56,969 nt of DNA from positions 1 through 56,969 of the forward strand of contig CALAMC010000007.1 in NCBI GenBank assembly GCA_937925655.1. The letters run 5' to 3'. The notes under the pieces were generated by a model that did no database searches, was not told the origin of the DNA, and worked only from the letters and a program-made list of their open reading frames with translations. Shown here one piece after another: positions 25,840 to 34,540 of this stretch (within the stretch, counting starts at the first letter, position 1; the number at the start of each line of letters is the position of its first letter). The position numbers and the translations under genes are program-made. Source of the DNA: an uncultured candidate division Zixibacteria bacterium. GTDB taxonomy: Bacteria > Zixibacteria > MSB-5A5 > GN15 > PGXB01.

Positions 25840-26715
25840 CTATCGCCTCTTCTCCCTCATCTTGAAAAAGTTTATCAACGGGACGATATACGTCTGGTTG
25901 GTAATAATCTGTATAAAATCGACGTCGATCAGCCGCAATGACCGTTTCAGTCCCAGATTATCCTCCTGTGCCTTCAACGTGAAATCGCGACGGAATTCAC
26001 GCGAGGAAGTATCGATTATAACCGTCTCGCCGGTTTCGGCGTCTTCCAGCTCGATCAGCCCGACGTTTTCGAACGCGATTTCGCGCGGGTCCGATATTTT
26101 CATCGCGATAATATCGTGCTTGTTGTTGGCAATCTGCAGCGGCTTGAGATAATCTTCGGACATAAAATCGGAAATTAAAAAAACCACCGATTTTTTCTTT
26201 ATGACGCGACTGAAATATTCCAGCGCTCCGGAAATATCAGTTCCCCGGCCGCTCGGCTTGAAATACAAAATTTCCCTCACCAGCCGCAACACGTGGGCGC
26301 GCCCTTTCTTGGGCGGTATATATTTCTCGATGCCGTCGGTAAAAATAATCATGCCCACCTTGTCGTTGTTTTTGACGGCCGAAAACGACAGCAGGGCACA
26401 CAACTCCGCCGCCGTTTCCTCTTTATACCGTTCGCGTGTGCCGAAATGCCCCGACGATGACATGTCCACCAGAAACATGACCGACAACTCGCGCTCCTCC
26501 CGGAACTTTTTAATGTGCGGATACCCTGTGCGCGCCGTCACATTCCAGTCGATCAGGCGGATATCATCCCCGGGCTGGTACTGTCGGACTTCCTCGAATT
26601 CCATTCCCTGACCTTTGAAGGTCGAATGGTATTCGCCGGAAAACAGGTCGTTAACCAGCCGCTTGGTACGTATCTCGATACGCCGTATATTTCTGAATAT
26701 CTCTTTCTGGTCCAT
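25840..26715 (-). CDS. DUF58 domain protein of the MoxR/Bat operon
   Basis: The 291-aa soluble protein has the DUF58 signature 'GMEFEEVRQYQPGDDIRLID' followed by 'WNVTARTG' (about residues 36-64). A VWA-like fold follows with 'FLVDMSSSGHFG' in the MIDAS position. DUF58 proteins nearly always lie next to a MoxR ATPase and are thought to act as its adaptor or client. It sits 14 bases downstream of moxR. Length is typical. Confidence 0.92.
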   Translation of the reverse strand: MDQKEIFRNIRRIEIRTKRLVNDLFSGEYHSTFKGQGMEFEEVRQYQPGDDIRLIDWNVTARTGYPHIKKFREERELSVMFLVDMSSSGHFGTRERYKEETAAELCALLSFSAVKNNDKVGMIIFTDGIEKYIPPKKGRAHVLRLVREILYFKPSGRGTDISGALEYFSRVIKKKSVVFLISDFMSEDYLKPLQIANNKHDIIAMKISDPREIAFENVGLIELEDAETGETVIIDTSSREFRRDFTLKAQEDNLGLKRSLRLIDVDFIQIITNQTYIVPLINFFKMREKRR

Positions 26716-26729
26716 GGCCCGCTATCACA

Positions 26730-27719
26730 TCATGGTACTTCAATCGTGTCGAAAATCTGTCTAACCAGGTCATCGGCGCTCTTTTCTTCGGCTTCGGCCT
26801 CATAGGTCACGATAATACGGTGCCGGAGCACGTCCGGGCCGATCGCCTTGATATCCTCCGGCGTGATATACCCGCGCCCCTTGAGGAAAGCGTGAGCCTT
26901 GGCCGCCAGATTGAGGTATATCGTCGCCCGCGGCGAGGCGCCATAAGAGATCATGTCTTTGATACTGCCGAGGCCATATTTCTCCGGATCGCGCGTGGCA
27001 AACACGATATTAAGAATATACTCCTTGACCTTGTCGTCGACATAAATATCGGTGACGATCTTGCGAACCCGCACTATGTCCGCCGGCGTGATGACTTTCT
27101 CGATATTGAATTTCTGCCCCGTCGTCATGCGATCCATGATCAGCCGCTCTTCATCCGGCGTCGGATACGTCACCTTCAGTTTGAGCATGAACCGGTCCAC
27201 CTGCGCTTCCGGCAGCGGATAGGTGCCTTCCTGCTCGATCGGGTTCTGTGTGGCCAGCACCAAAAACGGCTCGTCGAGTTTGAAGGTGTTGTCGCCGATC
27301 GTCACCTGCCGCTCCTGCATCGCCTCCAGAAGTGCCGACTGCACCTTGGCCGGAGCACGGTTGATTTCGTCGGCCAGTATGATATTAGCGAAAATCGGCC
27401 CCTTTTTGGCCGTGAATTCCGCTTTTTGCGGATTGTAAATCATCGTCCCGATCAAATCCGCCGGAAGCAAATCCGGCGTGAACTGCAATCTCTGGAATTT
27501 GGTGTCGATGGCATCGGACAGCGTCTTGACCGCAAGCGTCTTGGCCAGCCCCGGCACCCCTTCCAGCAGGATATGCCCGTCGGCCAGAATCCCGATCAAT
27601 AGCCGTTCGATCATGTATTTCTGCCCGACAATGACGGTACTAATCTGGGACGTCAGCTTCTGAACGAAGACCGACTCCTTTTCCACTATCTCCTGAATCT
27701 GTTGTATATCTTTATCCAT
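26730..27719 (-). CDS. MoxR-family AAA+ ATPase
   Basis: This 329-aa ATPase has Walker A 'LEGVPGLAKTLAV' (about residues 53-65), Walker B 'IILADEINRAPAKVQSALLE' (near residue 112), sensor 1 'LVLATQNPIEQEGTYPLPEA' and the sensor-2 region 'GASPRATIYLN'. MoxR proteins are chaperone-like ATPases that activate or assemble VWA-domain partners. Here the partners would be DUF58, BatA and BatB, coded downstream in the same array. All catalytic elements are intact. Confidence 0.95.
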   Translation of the reverse strand: MDKDIQQIQEIVEKESVFVQKLTSQISTVIVGQKYMIERLLIGILADGHILLEGVPGLAKTLAVKTLSDAIDTKFQRLQFTPDLLPADLIGTMIYNPQKAEFTAKKGPIFANIILADEINRAPAKVQSALLEAMQERQVTIGDNTFKLDEPFLVLATQNPIEQEGTYPLPEAQVDRFMLKLKVTYPTPDEERLIMDRMTTGQKFNIEKVITPADIVRVRKIVTDIYVDDKVKEYILNIVFATRDPEKYGLGSIKDMISYGASPRATIYLNLAAKAHAFLKGRGYITPEDIKAIGPDVLRHRIIVTYEAEAEEKSADDLVRQIFDTIEVP

Positions 27720-27742
27720 GCTACCTCCGTCCGGTATTTATC

Positions 27743-28630
27743 TTATGACTCCCGGAACGATTTATTTTTTACGAAATTTTCTATCTCGGTTGTAAGCCTT
27801 AACGCTTCGCCGGGCGACCCGGTCCCCGGTGCGAATTTTTCCTTTTCCGCCATTTTAAGCCATTTGGCCAGCCGCAACTTGTCGTCTTCCGCTATTTCAA
27901 GAGCGTTTATCCGTGAGACGATGGCTTCCAATGTCAAACCCAAAAGGTCGAGCTGATACTGCTTTTCTATATAATACAACAGCGCTTTGTGTAGCCGTGT
28001 GAAAAACGCCTGCCGGTCACCCGCCGATTCCTTCTTTATTTTATCCAGTTCACCCAGCAGATGCTCCACCGGCGTGATCACCGGCTCTTTGGGCTTTGCC
28101 CGGCGACGAAGCACAATTATAAACACGGCCAGCCCCCCGGCCAAAAAAACCAGTCCGATTATAAAAACCCAGAGCGTCCCGCCCATTTCTGTCTTCTTAA
28201 CCGCCACCGGTTCGGCGATAATCACCGACAATTCCGGCGTCGATAACTCCCCCGGAACCGAATCGGGCATTGCAATATAATTTAGCGTTATCGGGTAGAT
28301 TACACCTTTTCCGGCCTCCGTCGGCTGAAAAGTGTACTGATATGTTCGAGTGGTGATTTCAACCCCATTTTCCAAATCGCTGGAAATTTTAGAGGTCGTT
28401 CCGAGAACCCTCATGCGCTCGGCCTGCGGCAAAGCAAATATTTTAAAATTATAATCGAGAATGTCGCCCGTCCATTTGACCTCAATGGTCAAATCAACCG
28501 TTTCCTCGAATTTTATATCGGCCCTGTCCAGTCGCGCCGACAATTGCATATCCGATCCCCATAAGAGGACCGGAAAGGCCATAATAACCAGAACGATAAT
28601 AAATCGTGTTGCCCTAAGAATACTTTTCAT
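27743..28630 (-). CDS. Small BatD-like membrane protein at the head of the Bat operon
   Basis: The 295-aa product has a signal peptide ('RFIIVLVIMAFPVLLWGSD'), one BatD-type beta-sandwich ('LSARLDRADIKFEETVDLTI'), a membrane helix near residue 180 ('LWVFIIGLVFLAGGLAVFII') and a cytoplasmic helical domain ('FFTRLHKALLYYIEKQYQLD'). Its plan is the same as that of the other small BatD-like protein in the operon, so this operon has three BatD-type proteins. ATG 28630 is preferred over GTG 28645 because it begins with MKS and a signal peptide; the ribosome binding site is weak. Confidence 0.72.
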   Translation of the reverse strand: MKSILRATRFIIVLVIMAFPVLLWGSDMQLSARLDRADIKFEETVDLTIEVKWTGDILDYNFKIFALPQAERMRVLGTTSKISSDLENGVEITTRTYQYTFQPTEAGKGVIYPITLNYIAMPDSVPGELSTPELSVIIAEPVAVKKTEMGGTLWVFIIGLVFLAGGLAVFIIVLRRRAKPKEPVITPVEHLLGELDKIKKESAGDRQAFFTRLHKALLYYIEKQYQLDLLGLTLEAIVSRINALEIAEDDKLRLAKWLKMAEKEKFAPGTGSPGEALRLTTEIENFVKNKSFRES

Positions 28631-28689
28631 GTCGTAAGGATACACATTATCTTTGTTACTGGTCGCCTAACACTTTCTCTTTCTTGCTG

Positions 28690-28745
28690 TTCGGTCAGTA
28701 TAAGACCGAATGTTTTTATACAGCAAAGCGCATTCAAGGTTGCAA
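28690..28745 (-). promoter_or_regulatory. Possible promoter and operator of the Bat operon
   Basis: On the minus strand TTGCAA (28740-28745) and TATAAA (28715-28720) are 19 bases apart. Just downstream is a perfect inverted repeat TTCGGTC-N7-GACCGAA (28690-28710), placed where a repressor would cover the transcription start. The spacing is long, so the promoter call is weak; the palindrome itself is clear. Confidence 0.35.
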
Positions 28746-28752
28746 AAATTTT

Positions 28753-29604
28753 TCAGGGCCGCCCCGCCAAAAAAGCGATTAGTCCAACCACCATCAGTGC
28801 TTTCATAGCCTGACCGATCAGGGCGTATTTCCCCTTATTCTTCGAAACCTTTAGCCCGACCAACAATATCATAAGTGGCACATCCACCCCAACCAGCACA
28901 ATCCAGGTAAACACCGGGCGGTAAAGTTCTATGGTCATGGCCATTATGGTTAACAATATGACCACGACATATATGACCATAATCATGTATTCTATGGCCA
29001 AGGCGGGGAAAACCGTCGGCAGGGTCTTATACTGGGCCCCAAGATCACCGTCAAAATCAGCCAAATCCTTGAGCATTTCGCGGCCCAGATGAAAAAGAAA
29101 GGCAAAAACCGCCGGCGCGAATGTCCCGGCTACCATATAAGCGTTTGGTACTCGCACCGCCATCCCCCCGGCGATAAAAGTCAAAGCCCCCAGAAGTGAC
29201 ACGGCCAGGTTACCCCATAAGGACGTCTTTTTCAGCCGGAAATTGTAAATGACTAATACCAGGACCGCAAATATGACAATAACCGCAAACTTCAGACCTA
29301 AAAACAGCGCCAGTATTATCCCCAGTCCGTTCAGAATCCAGAACGCCAGTACCGCCACATATGACGGCAAAACGCCCGATGGCAACACCCGCCCCGGATG
29401 GTTCTTACGATCAACCTCCATATCAAGGAAGTCATTCAGGGCGTTGCCGGCGGCACAAACTAACGCGGCACAAAACGAAGCCAGCACCAGACGGATATTG
29501 TCATGATTTCCATATGACAGATACCCGCCCAGCCAGACCCCGGCCGCGGCCATCAGGCAATTGTGCAACCGCAATAATCGGGTTAAATACCATATCTTGA
29601 TCAC
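28753..29604 (-). CDS. UbiA-family prenyltransferase, DGGGP-synthase-like
   Basis: The 283-aa protein has about 9 membrane helices and both Asp-rich motifs of the UbiA family: 'NALNDFLDMEVDRKNHPGR' (NDxxDxxxD, near residue 55) and 'DLADFDGDLGA' (near residue 182). The short linker and the 'VLPSG' after motif 1 resemble the geranylgeranylglycerol-phosphate geranylgeranyltransferase branch found in archaea and in FCB bacteria. It would attach a prenyl chain to a membrane acceptor. The start is GTG. A menaquinone or other aromatic acceptor cannot be excluded, as no GGGP synthase or menaquinone gene lies in the window. Confidence 0.85.
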   Translation of the reverse strand: MIKIWYLTRLLRLHNCLMAAAGVWLGGYLSYGNHDNIRLVLASFCAALVCAAGNALNDFLDMEVDRKNHPGRVLPSGVLPSYVAVLAFWILNGLGIILALFLGLKFAVIVIFAVLVLVIYNFRLKKTSLWGNLAVSLLGALTFIAGGMAVRVPNAYMVAGTFAPAVFAFLFHLGREMLKDLADFDGDLGAQYKTLPTVFPALAIEYMIMVIYVVVILLTIMAMTIELYRPVFTWIVLVGVDVPLMILLVGLKVSKNKGKYALIGQAMKALMVVGLIAFLAGRP

Positions 29605-29643
29605 AACCCAGAATAGTGATATAACCGGCTATATGTCAACAAT

Positions 29644-31293
29644 TTAAAATTGCCCGGAAAGTAGCACGGCCAGACGCGGCTGGTCAATTGCCGCCTCTTC
29701 ACCCCAGGCCAAAGATAATTCTAAACGGCCGGCATTGGATGACAGCGAAACCCCCAAACCATAACCCCATTTATTCCATGAACGGCGATGTTTCTCTCCT
29801 GTTAAATCCGCCTCTTTACGCTCAAAATAGACCCCGTCCACAAACGGGTAGAAATAATCCCTTTCCGAAAAAAAGAACCGCCACTCATGAGCCAGACTCA
29901 CCAGACGGTCCGCTGCAAATTGATCCGGGCGATATCCCCGCAAACTGCCCAACCCGCCGATCAAATACAATTCCGACAATGGCAGGAAATTTTCAGAGCT
30001 CTCAATATCCTTGAAATCCAGCAAAACATGGCCGGAAAATCCGGTGAATATCTTCATTTGCGTCCCCAGCCGAATTTCTGACCGGGTATCGTTGTATATT
30101 TTTCTCGAAGGGATGTCATTGCCTTTATTCGCCCTGTAAATTCTCCGCGAATATGATATGGTCCAATCCAGCTCGGACTGAAATCCGATGCTCCGCTCGG
30201 CGACTATCCGGCCCCAGTTTATTCCCAGCGACGCCCGCCATACCTCGTATGAAAACGCCGCCGTATCGGCCGGTTCCACATTTTTCCAGCCCAGCGCCGC
30301 AGTCATATCGAACGATTGTGACAATGGTTGATAGTATTCCGCATCCAGCCCGAACTCATAAAAATAATCGCGGTAATCGCGCGTTTTCAGCCGGGTATTA
30401 AATAAACCCGGACCGGAAATGAACACCGGCTGGCGAAAGGATACCATAAATGTTGAATTATCCGTATCCCGCTGGTCAAACAGAAATTCGGCTTTGCGAC
30501 CCCGCCCGAAGAAATTGCGCGCGATAAAATTCATATATCCGACAAATGTCCCGCCGTTATCCGGGACAAACCCGGCCGCGCCGTTAAAATAAAACTGCTT
30601 TTTCTCCCGAATCGGGAACACCAGTCGACTTCCCCAATAACCCGGTTCCGGGATGATCTCCGGCTGGCCCGCCACTTCCAGATAATCCAGACGCCCGAGG
30701 TTTTTTGCCGCCCGCTCGATACGCCCGGGATTAAGTGTATCTCCACGATTTATATATAAGTACCTTTCCAGATGTTTCGGGTCAGTCTTGTGTAATCCGG
30801 TAAATTGAATATCGGTCACGACCGCCGCCGCACCCGGATGAATCTTCATTTCGATATTCAGCGTGTTTCCCTTTCGTATCACACTGTCGATAACAACTTC
30901 GGCAAAATAGTAACCGCGGTTCCGGTGGTCGTCCAATATCGAATCGACAATGCCAAACAATAAATCCCGTTCAAGAACTTTATCTATTCGCCGTACTTCG
31001 ACACTGCCGCCGATATCGACCCTGACAACTCCGATTTCGTAGCGCGGCCCGAAAGTGACCGAAATCACCCCGGCACTATCGCCCCGGCCCGTGACCGCCG
31101 CATCCAAAAAACCGCAGTCCGTCAAATACGTCGCCAGCGAGTCAGTACCGCTTCCGTCGGCATGTTTCTCCAGAAATCGCGACGCCGTCGCCCGCCACTC
31201 GACGGTCCCATCGGAAAACACAACTTCCCCGCCGTACGCCGAAAGACCCGCCACAAGCGCAATGCCGACAAATATGCTTTTAAAAATACGCAA
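29644..31293 (-). CDS. Omp85-family outer-membrane barrel with POTRA domains (BamA/TamA-like)
   Basis: The 549-aa product has a signal peptide ('RIFKSIFVGIALVAGLSAYG'), then about 200 residues with POTRA-type repeats ('AAVVTDIQFTGLHKTDPKHL', 'GRIERAAKNLGRLDYLEV'), then a 16-strand-type barrel ending in Phe. 'LGSLRGYRPDQF' is the conserved RGY motif of loop 6. It is shorter than BamA and may insert or secrete a specific partner. The TTG at 31293 has GGGGAG 4-5 bases upstream and puts the signal peptide at the N terminus; it overlaps the end of the SprA-like gene by 14 bases, so the two are translationally coupled and may work together. Confidence 0.85.
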   Translation of the reverse strand: MRIFKSIFVGIALVAGLSAYGGEVVFSDGTVEWRATASRFLEKHADGSGTDSLATYLTDCGFLDAAVTGRGDSAGVISVTFGPRYEIGVVRVDIGGSVEVRRIDKVLERDLLFGIVDSILDDHRNRGYYFAEVVIDSVIRKGNTLNIEMKIHPGAAAVVTDIQFTGLHKTDPKHLERYLYINRGDTLNPGRIERAAKNLGRLDYLEVAGQPEIIPEPGYWGSRLVFPIREKKQFYFNGAAGFVPDNGGTFVGYMNFIARNFFGRGRKAEFLFDQRDTDNSTFMVSFRQPVFISGPGLFNTRLKTRDYRDYFYEFGLDAEYYQPLSQSFDMTAALGWKNVEPADTAAFSYEVWRASLGINWGRIVAERSIGFQSELDWTISYSRRIYRANKGNDIPSRKIYNDTRSEIRLGTQMKIFTGFSGHVLLDFKDIESSENFLPLSELYLIGGLGSLRGYRPDQFAADRLVSLAHEWRFFFSERDYFYPFVDGVYFERKEADLTGEKHRRSWNKWGYGLGVSLSSNAGRLELSLAWGEEAAIDQPRLAVLLSGQF

Positions 31294-34200
31294 TGAACTC
31301 TCCCCGACCAACAATGCGCGGTTTGCGATCATCACTGTGACGTCCCGTGAAGGTCAGAGTGAAACGGAAATCATTGGCCATCTTATAATCGGAGCGTACC
31401 GACCAGATTGCTCCATACTCGCCGCTTTTATTGTCGGTCAACCGATATGACACCGTGCCGTGGGCGCTCAACGATTGATGATAGGCCGAGATCCTGACAG
31501 CCGTTTCGCCGTTTCGGAATAACCGCAAAGTCGGCCCCATTTCCGTGATCAACTGCTTGGATTGCCCGCCGCCCTCGGCCCGGCGGTACGACAGCCCTCC
31601 CGACAGCTGCCCGAAACCGGCCTTATATATGGCGCTGGCGCCGATAGAATATCCGTCGACGTTGTCCGAGAACCCATAATAGACATCACCCATATATTCG
31701 AAATAATTAACCTCCTGCGTGAAAAGCCAGGGTCCGAAGCCCCGACGAAGTTGCGCCTGGACGATGCCCTCATGCCGGTCTCGATTCCCGCCCGACAACA
31801 ACCGGCTTTCATAATTGTATGAAGCTGAAAGGTTGAACAAATAGTAGCCCGGATACTGTAGCGACTTCAATTCCCCGGAATAGTCCAGCCGTCGGTACAG
31901 GTATTTTCTATCACCGTTGGAATAGAACGGCAACAGCCAGAGCCAGTCGCGGGATTGCTCGGCCAGCAGGTCCTCCGTGCTGTTGGCGTTAAGACGCAAA
32001 TAAAAATTATCAGGATTATAAACCAGCCGGATGGCTTTCTCACCGGCTTTGACCGCGGCCTGACCCGAGCGGACCTCTTCAACCCTGATAAAATTGCCCT
32101 CCGCGTCAGGAATATACTGACCGTTTTCGAGGATATACTGCCCCTGCCCCGGATCCACTTCGAGATATGTAATCCCCCGCTCGAAGCGGTTTTCTTCCGA
32201 TATCGTGTATGATGCACTTACCGATAAATTGCGGCGGTCGGAACTGTACGTTGTCCCCACCCGGGCGAGAAGCTGGTCCTCTTCAAGCTCCCCTTCCGAA
32301 TACCGCTGGGCCGTTATAAAAATATCCGAATGAAAACTTCGGTAATTGAACGCCGAATTTATCGTCCCCCGCATCCGTTGCCGACGGCTTCGCCAGGATC
32401 CGGTCAGGGTATCTTCGTCATACACCGAAAGGTTCAGGCTATGATCCAGCCATGACAGCCGCGTTTCATAGTTATACTCTGTCGTCCCACGTCTTTCGCC
32501 GGAATAATCGTTTCGACGGCGATCACATCGGAACATTGTCGTTACAGAGGCATTATCAAACGGCCGAACATTCAGCTTGGATTCGACAACATCCCCGAAA
32601 CCGCCACGGGCCATTCCGGACGCGTCCAGCCGAGCATCGAGACGGGTATAAGCGACATATGACGCCGACCCTTCACGCTCCGCTTTTACCAAAGCCAATG
32701 TCCCGTACTGCGATTGAAATTGATTTTCATATCTTAAGAAACCGGCGTCGGCATAGACCCCATAGCCGGTCCGTATCTCGGCCATACCACTCGCAAAGGC
32801 CCGATAATCATCACCGGCGGCTTCAAGACCTGCCGGTATCAGATATTTCTGCGCCAGATCCGCCCCATCGCGACGTTGACGCGCCCGGAAATTCTTTTCG
32901 ATTAATTCCGCCCCTGCCCGAAACCCGTTCTGAACCGTCCCCGGTTGCACTCGGGCCCCATACATCACCTCGCCCGTATAATGGCGTCCGACATTATCGC
33001 CGTCGTCTAACGATGAATAAAGATTCATATCCCGGTCGGATTGCCGAACCATAAATTTCACCATCGCCTGTTCGGCCGGGCGAAATCCCAGCGCCGTCTC
33101 GACATAATTCTCCGACGATGGCATCGGAATTGTCACAATCGGCAGATAATCGCCCCGACCGAAACCGATAAAACGGTATACCCCGTCGCCGATATAAACA
33201 TAATCGCCCCGTCCCGATTCCACCGCCGAGAAACTTACCCGATAGTCCCCGTTTCCCTCACCCGTATAATAATAGTACACCCGCCCCGAATCGTCGGTCA
33301 CCTCGATATAATCGCCCTCCGGGTCGAAAACGACACCGCTTCGAAAATTTTGCGAGACAGAATCGCCGATAGCTTCCAGCCGCGCCAAATCTTCGGCACC
33401 TAAATCCCCGGATTCCATGCGGTTCTTGTCGTCGCCTTCATGAATGAAATTGACGGCAAGATGAATCAGTGAGTCTTCGAGCGCCGCGCCGCCGCCCAGA
33501 TTATAATACATCCTTTCAAAATCATCGGTAACCGGCTCATAATCTATTTCCACGCGTGAACGTGAGTCGATCGGCCGCCGGGCCGTAAACGTGATCGACG
33601 ATCCCGGATAGTCCATTATGTAATCCTTGTCGGCGCCATGCTCCAGCGGTTCCCCATCGAGCCAGACCCGCTCGGACCCGGAAACAATGGGTTTTATTTC
33701 GGTGCCCGAAAAAATACGGTACGGCCCCTGATTGCGGTCAGTACCGTTAAACTTGGCCGACCGGAATGCCCCTCGCGGCCGGGCCACCGCCGCCGCCGCC
33801 GAAGCATGATAGGTATTGAATCGGGCCGTCATCCCCGAAACCTGCTTCAACTGGGGACGGCCGTAATCCGATGCCACCGCGATTTCCAGATTGCCGACGT
33901 CGGCGCGAAATTCCTTCGATTCCACCGATAAATACAATTTGTCCAGCTCGCTGATGCGGCTGTCAAGAGTCCCGTACGACGGGTCATAACCACGGTCGCT
34001 CAATGACCCGCTGATTTTCAGCCCCGGTCGAAGCATCCCGTTAAGACGCAGATCGAGCGTTTGGCTGAACTGCGAACCGCCGCCGGTCTGCGAAAGAAGT
34101 GAAAATTTCTTGGCCCCGGAAATATCGACCGCGGCCCTTTCGGACGGCCTCGGTGCACCAACGGTCCCCACCGAAACCGCCGGGGATTTTATCCCCGATG

Positions 34201-34525
34201 ACGGTTGCGTCGCTACCTCCGCCCCATACCTGTTTTGAAACCACGAGGGCAATGGCGTGTACTTTATATAAAGCGTATCGCCCGATGGCACGCTGATATT
34301 AAGCCGCACCACCGACCGGGTATAATCGATATGATAATCATTATCTCGAATAAGCGCCGTGTCTCCGAGCCGAAGACTGTCCGAACCCGGGATAATCATG
34401 CTGTCATGAAGTTTCAGGGTCGCCTTGAGCTCCGCGCCCGTATAAATTTTCGTGGCACCAAAACAGGAAGAAGCGAAAAATAAGACTATGATGATTGCGT
34501 TTATTATAAGGCGCGGCACGGTCAT
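31280..34525 (-). CDS. Large SprA-like outer-membrane protein
   Basis: This 1081-aa protein has a signal peptide ('LIINAIIIVLFFASSCFGA') and is rich in aromatic-ended beta strands, as in a big outer-membrane barrel. Two copies of one beta domain stand out: residues 46-92 ('DNDYHIDYTRSVVRLN') and about 283-335 ('GADKDYIMDYPGSSITFT'). The D-x-DY-x-x-DY-x-x-G pattern resembles modules of the T9SS translocon protein SprA. The first copy is followed by 'GLKISGSLSDRGYDP' and 'ELDKLYLSVESKEFRADVG'. SprA of Bacteroidetes is about twice as long. The function, export or display of surface proteins, is inferred from this likeness and the PorU/PorV neighbours. Confidence 0.6.
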   Translation of the reverse strand: MTVPRLIINAIIIVLFFASSCFGATKIYTGAELKATLKLHDSMIIPGSDSLRLGDTALIRDNDYHIDYTRSVVRLNISVPSGDTLYIKYTPLPSWFQNRYGAEVATQPSSGIKSPAVSVGTVGAPRPSERAAVDISGAKKFSLLSQTGGGSQFSQTLDLRLNGMLRPGLKISGSLSDRGYDPSYGTLDSRISELDKLYLSVESKEFRADVGNLEIAVASDYGRPQLKQVSGMTARFNTYHASAAAAVARPRGAFRSAKFNGTDRNQGPYRIFSGTEIKPIVSGSERVWLDGEPLEHGADKDYIMDYPGSSITFTARRPIDSRSRVEIDYEPVTDDFERMYYNLGGGAALEDSLIHLAVNFIHEGDDKNRMESGDLGAEDLARLEAIGDSVSQNFRSGVVFDPEGDYIEVTDDSGRVYYYYTGEGNGDYRVSFSAVESGRGDYVYIGDGVYRFIGFGRGDYLPIVTIPMPSSENYVETALGFRPAEQAMVKFMVRQSDRDMNLYSSLDDGDNVGRHYTGEVMYGARVQPGTVQNGFRAGAELIEKNFRARQRRDGADLAQKYLIPAGLEAAGDDYRAFASGMAEIRTGYGVYADAGFLRYENQFQSQYGTLALVKAEREGSASYVAYTRLDARLDASGMARGGFGDVVESKLNVRPFDNASVTTMFRCDRRRNDYSGERRGTTEYNYETRLSWLDHSLNLSVYDEDTLTGSWRSRRQRMRGTINSAFNYRSFHSDIFITAQRYSEGELEEDQLLARVGTTYSSDRRNLSVSASYTISEENRFERGITYLEVDPGQGQYILENGQYIPDAEGNFIRVEEVRSGQAAVKAGEKAIRLVYNPDNFYLRLNANSTEDLLAEQSRDWLWLLPFYSNGDRKYLYRRLDYSGELKSLQYPGYYLFNLSASYNYESRLLSGGNRDRHEGIVQAQLRRGFGPWLFTQEVNYFEYMGDVYYGFSDNVDGYSIGASAIYKAGFGQLSGGLSYRRAEGGGQSKQLITEMGPTLRLFRNGETAVRISAYHQSLSAHGTVSYRLTDNKSGEYGAIWSVRSDYKMANDFRFTLTFTGRHSDDRKPRIVGRGEFIAYF

Positions 34526-34540
34526 GGCTGACCCCGGCCG

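Noticed and set aside
26820..27602. Plus-strand 260-aa ORF.
   Set aside because: It is antisense to moxR with intact Walker motifs, and its Arg/His-rich translation is typical of a shadow frame.
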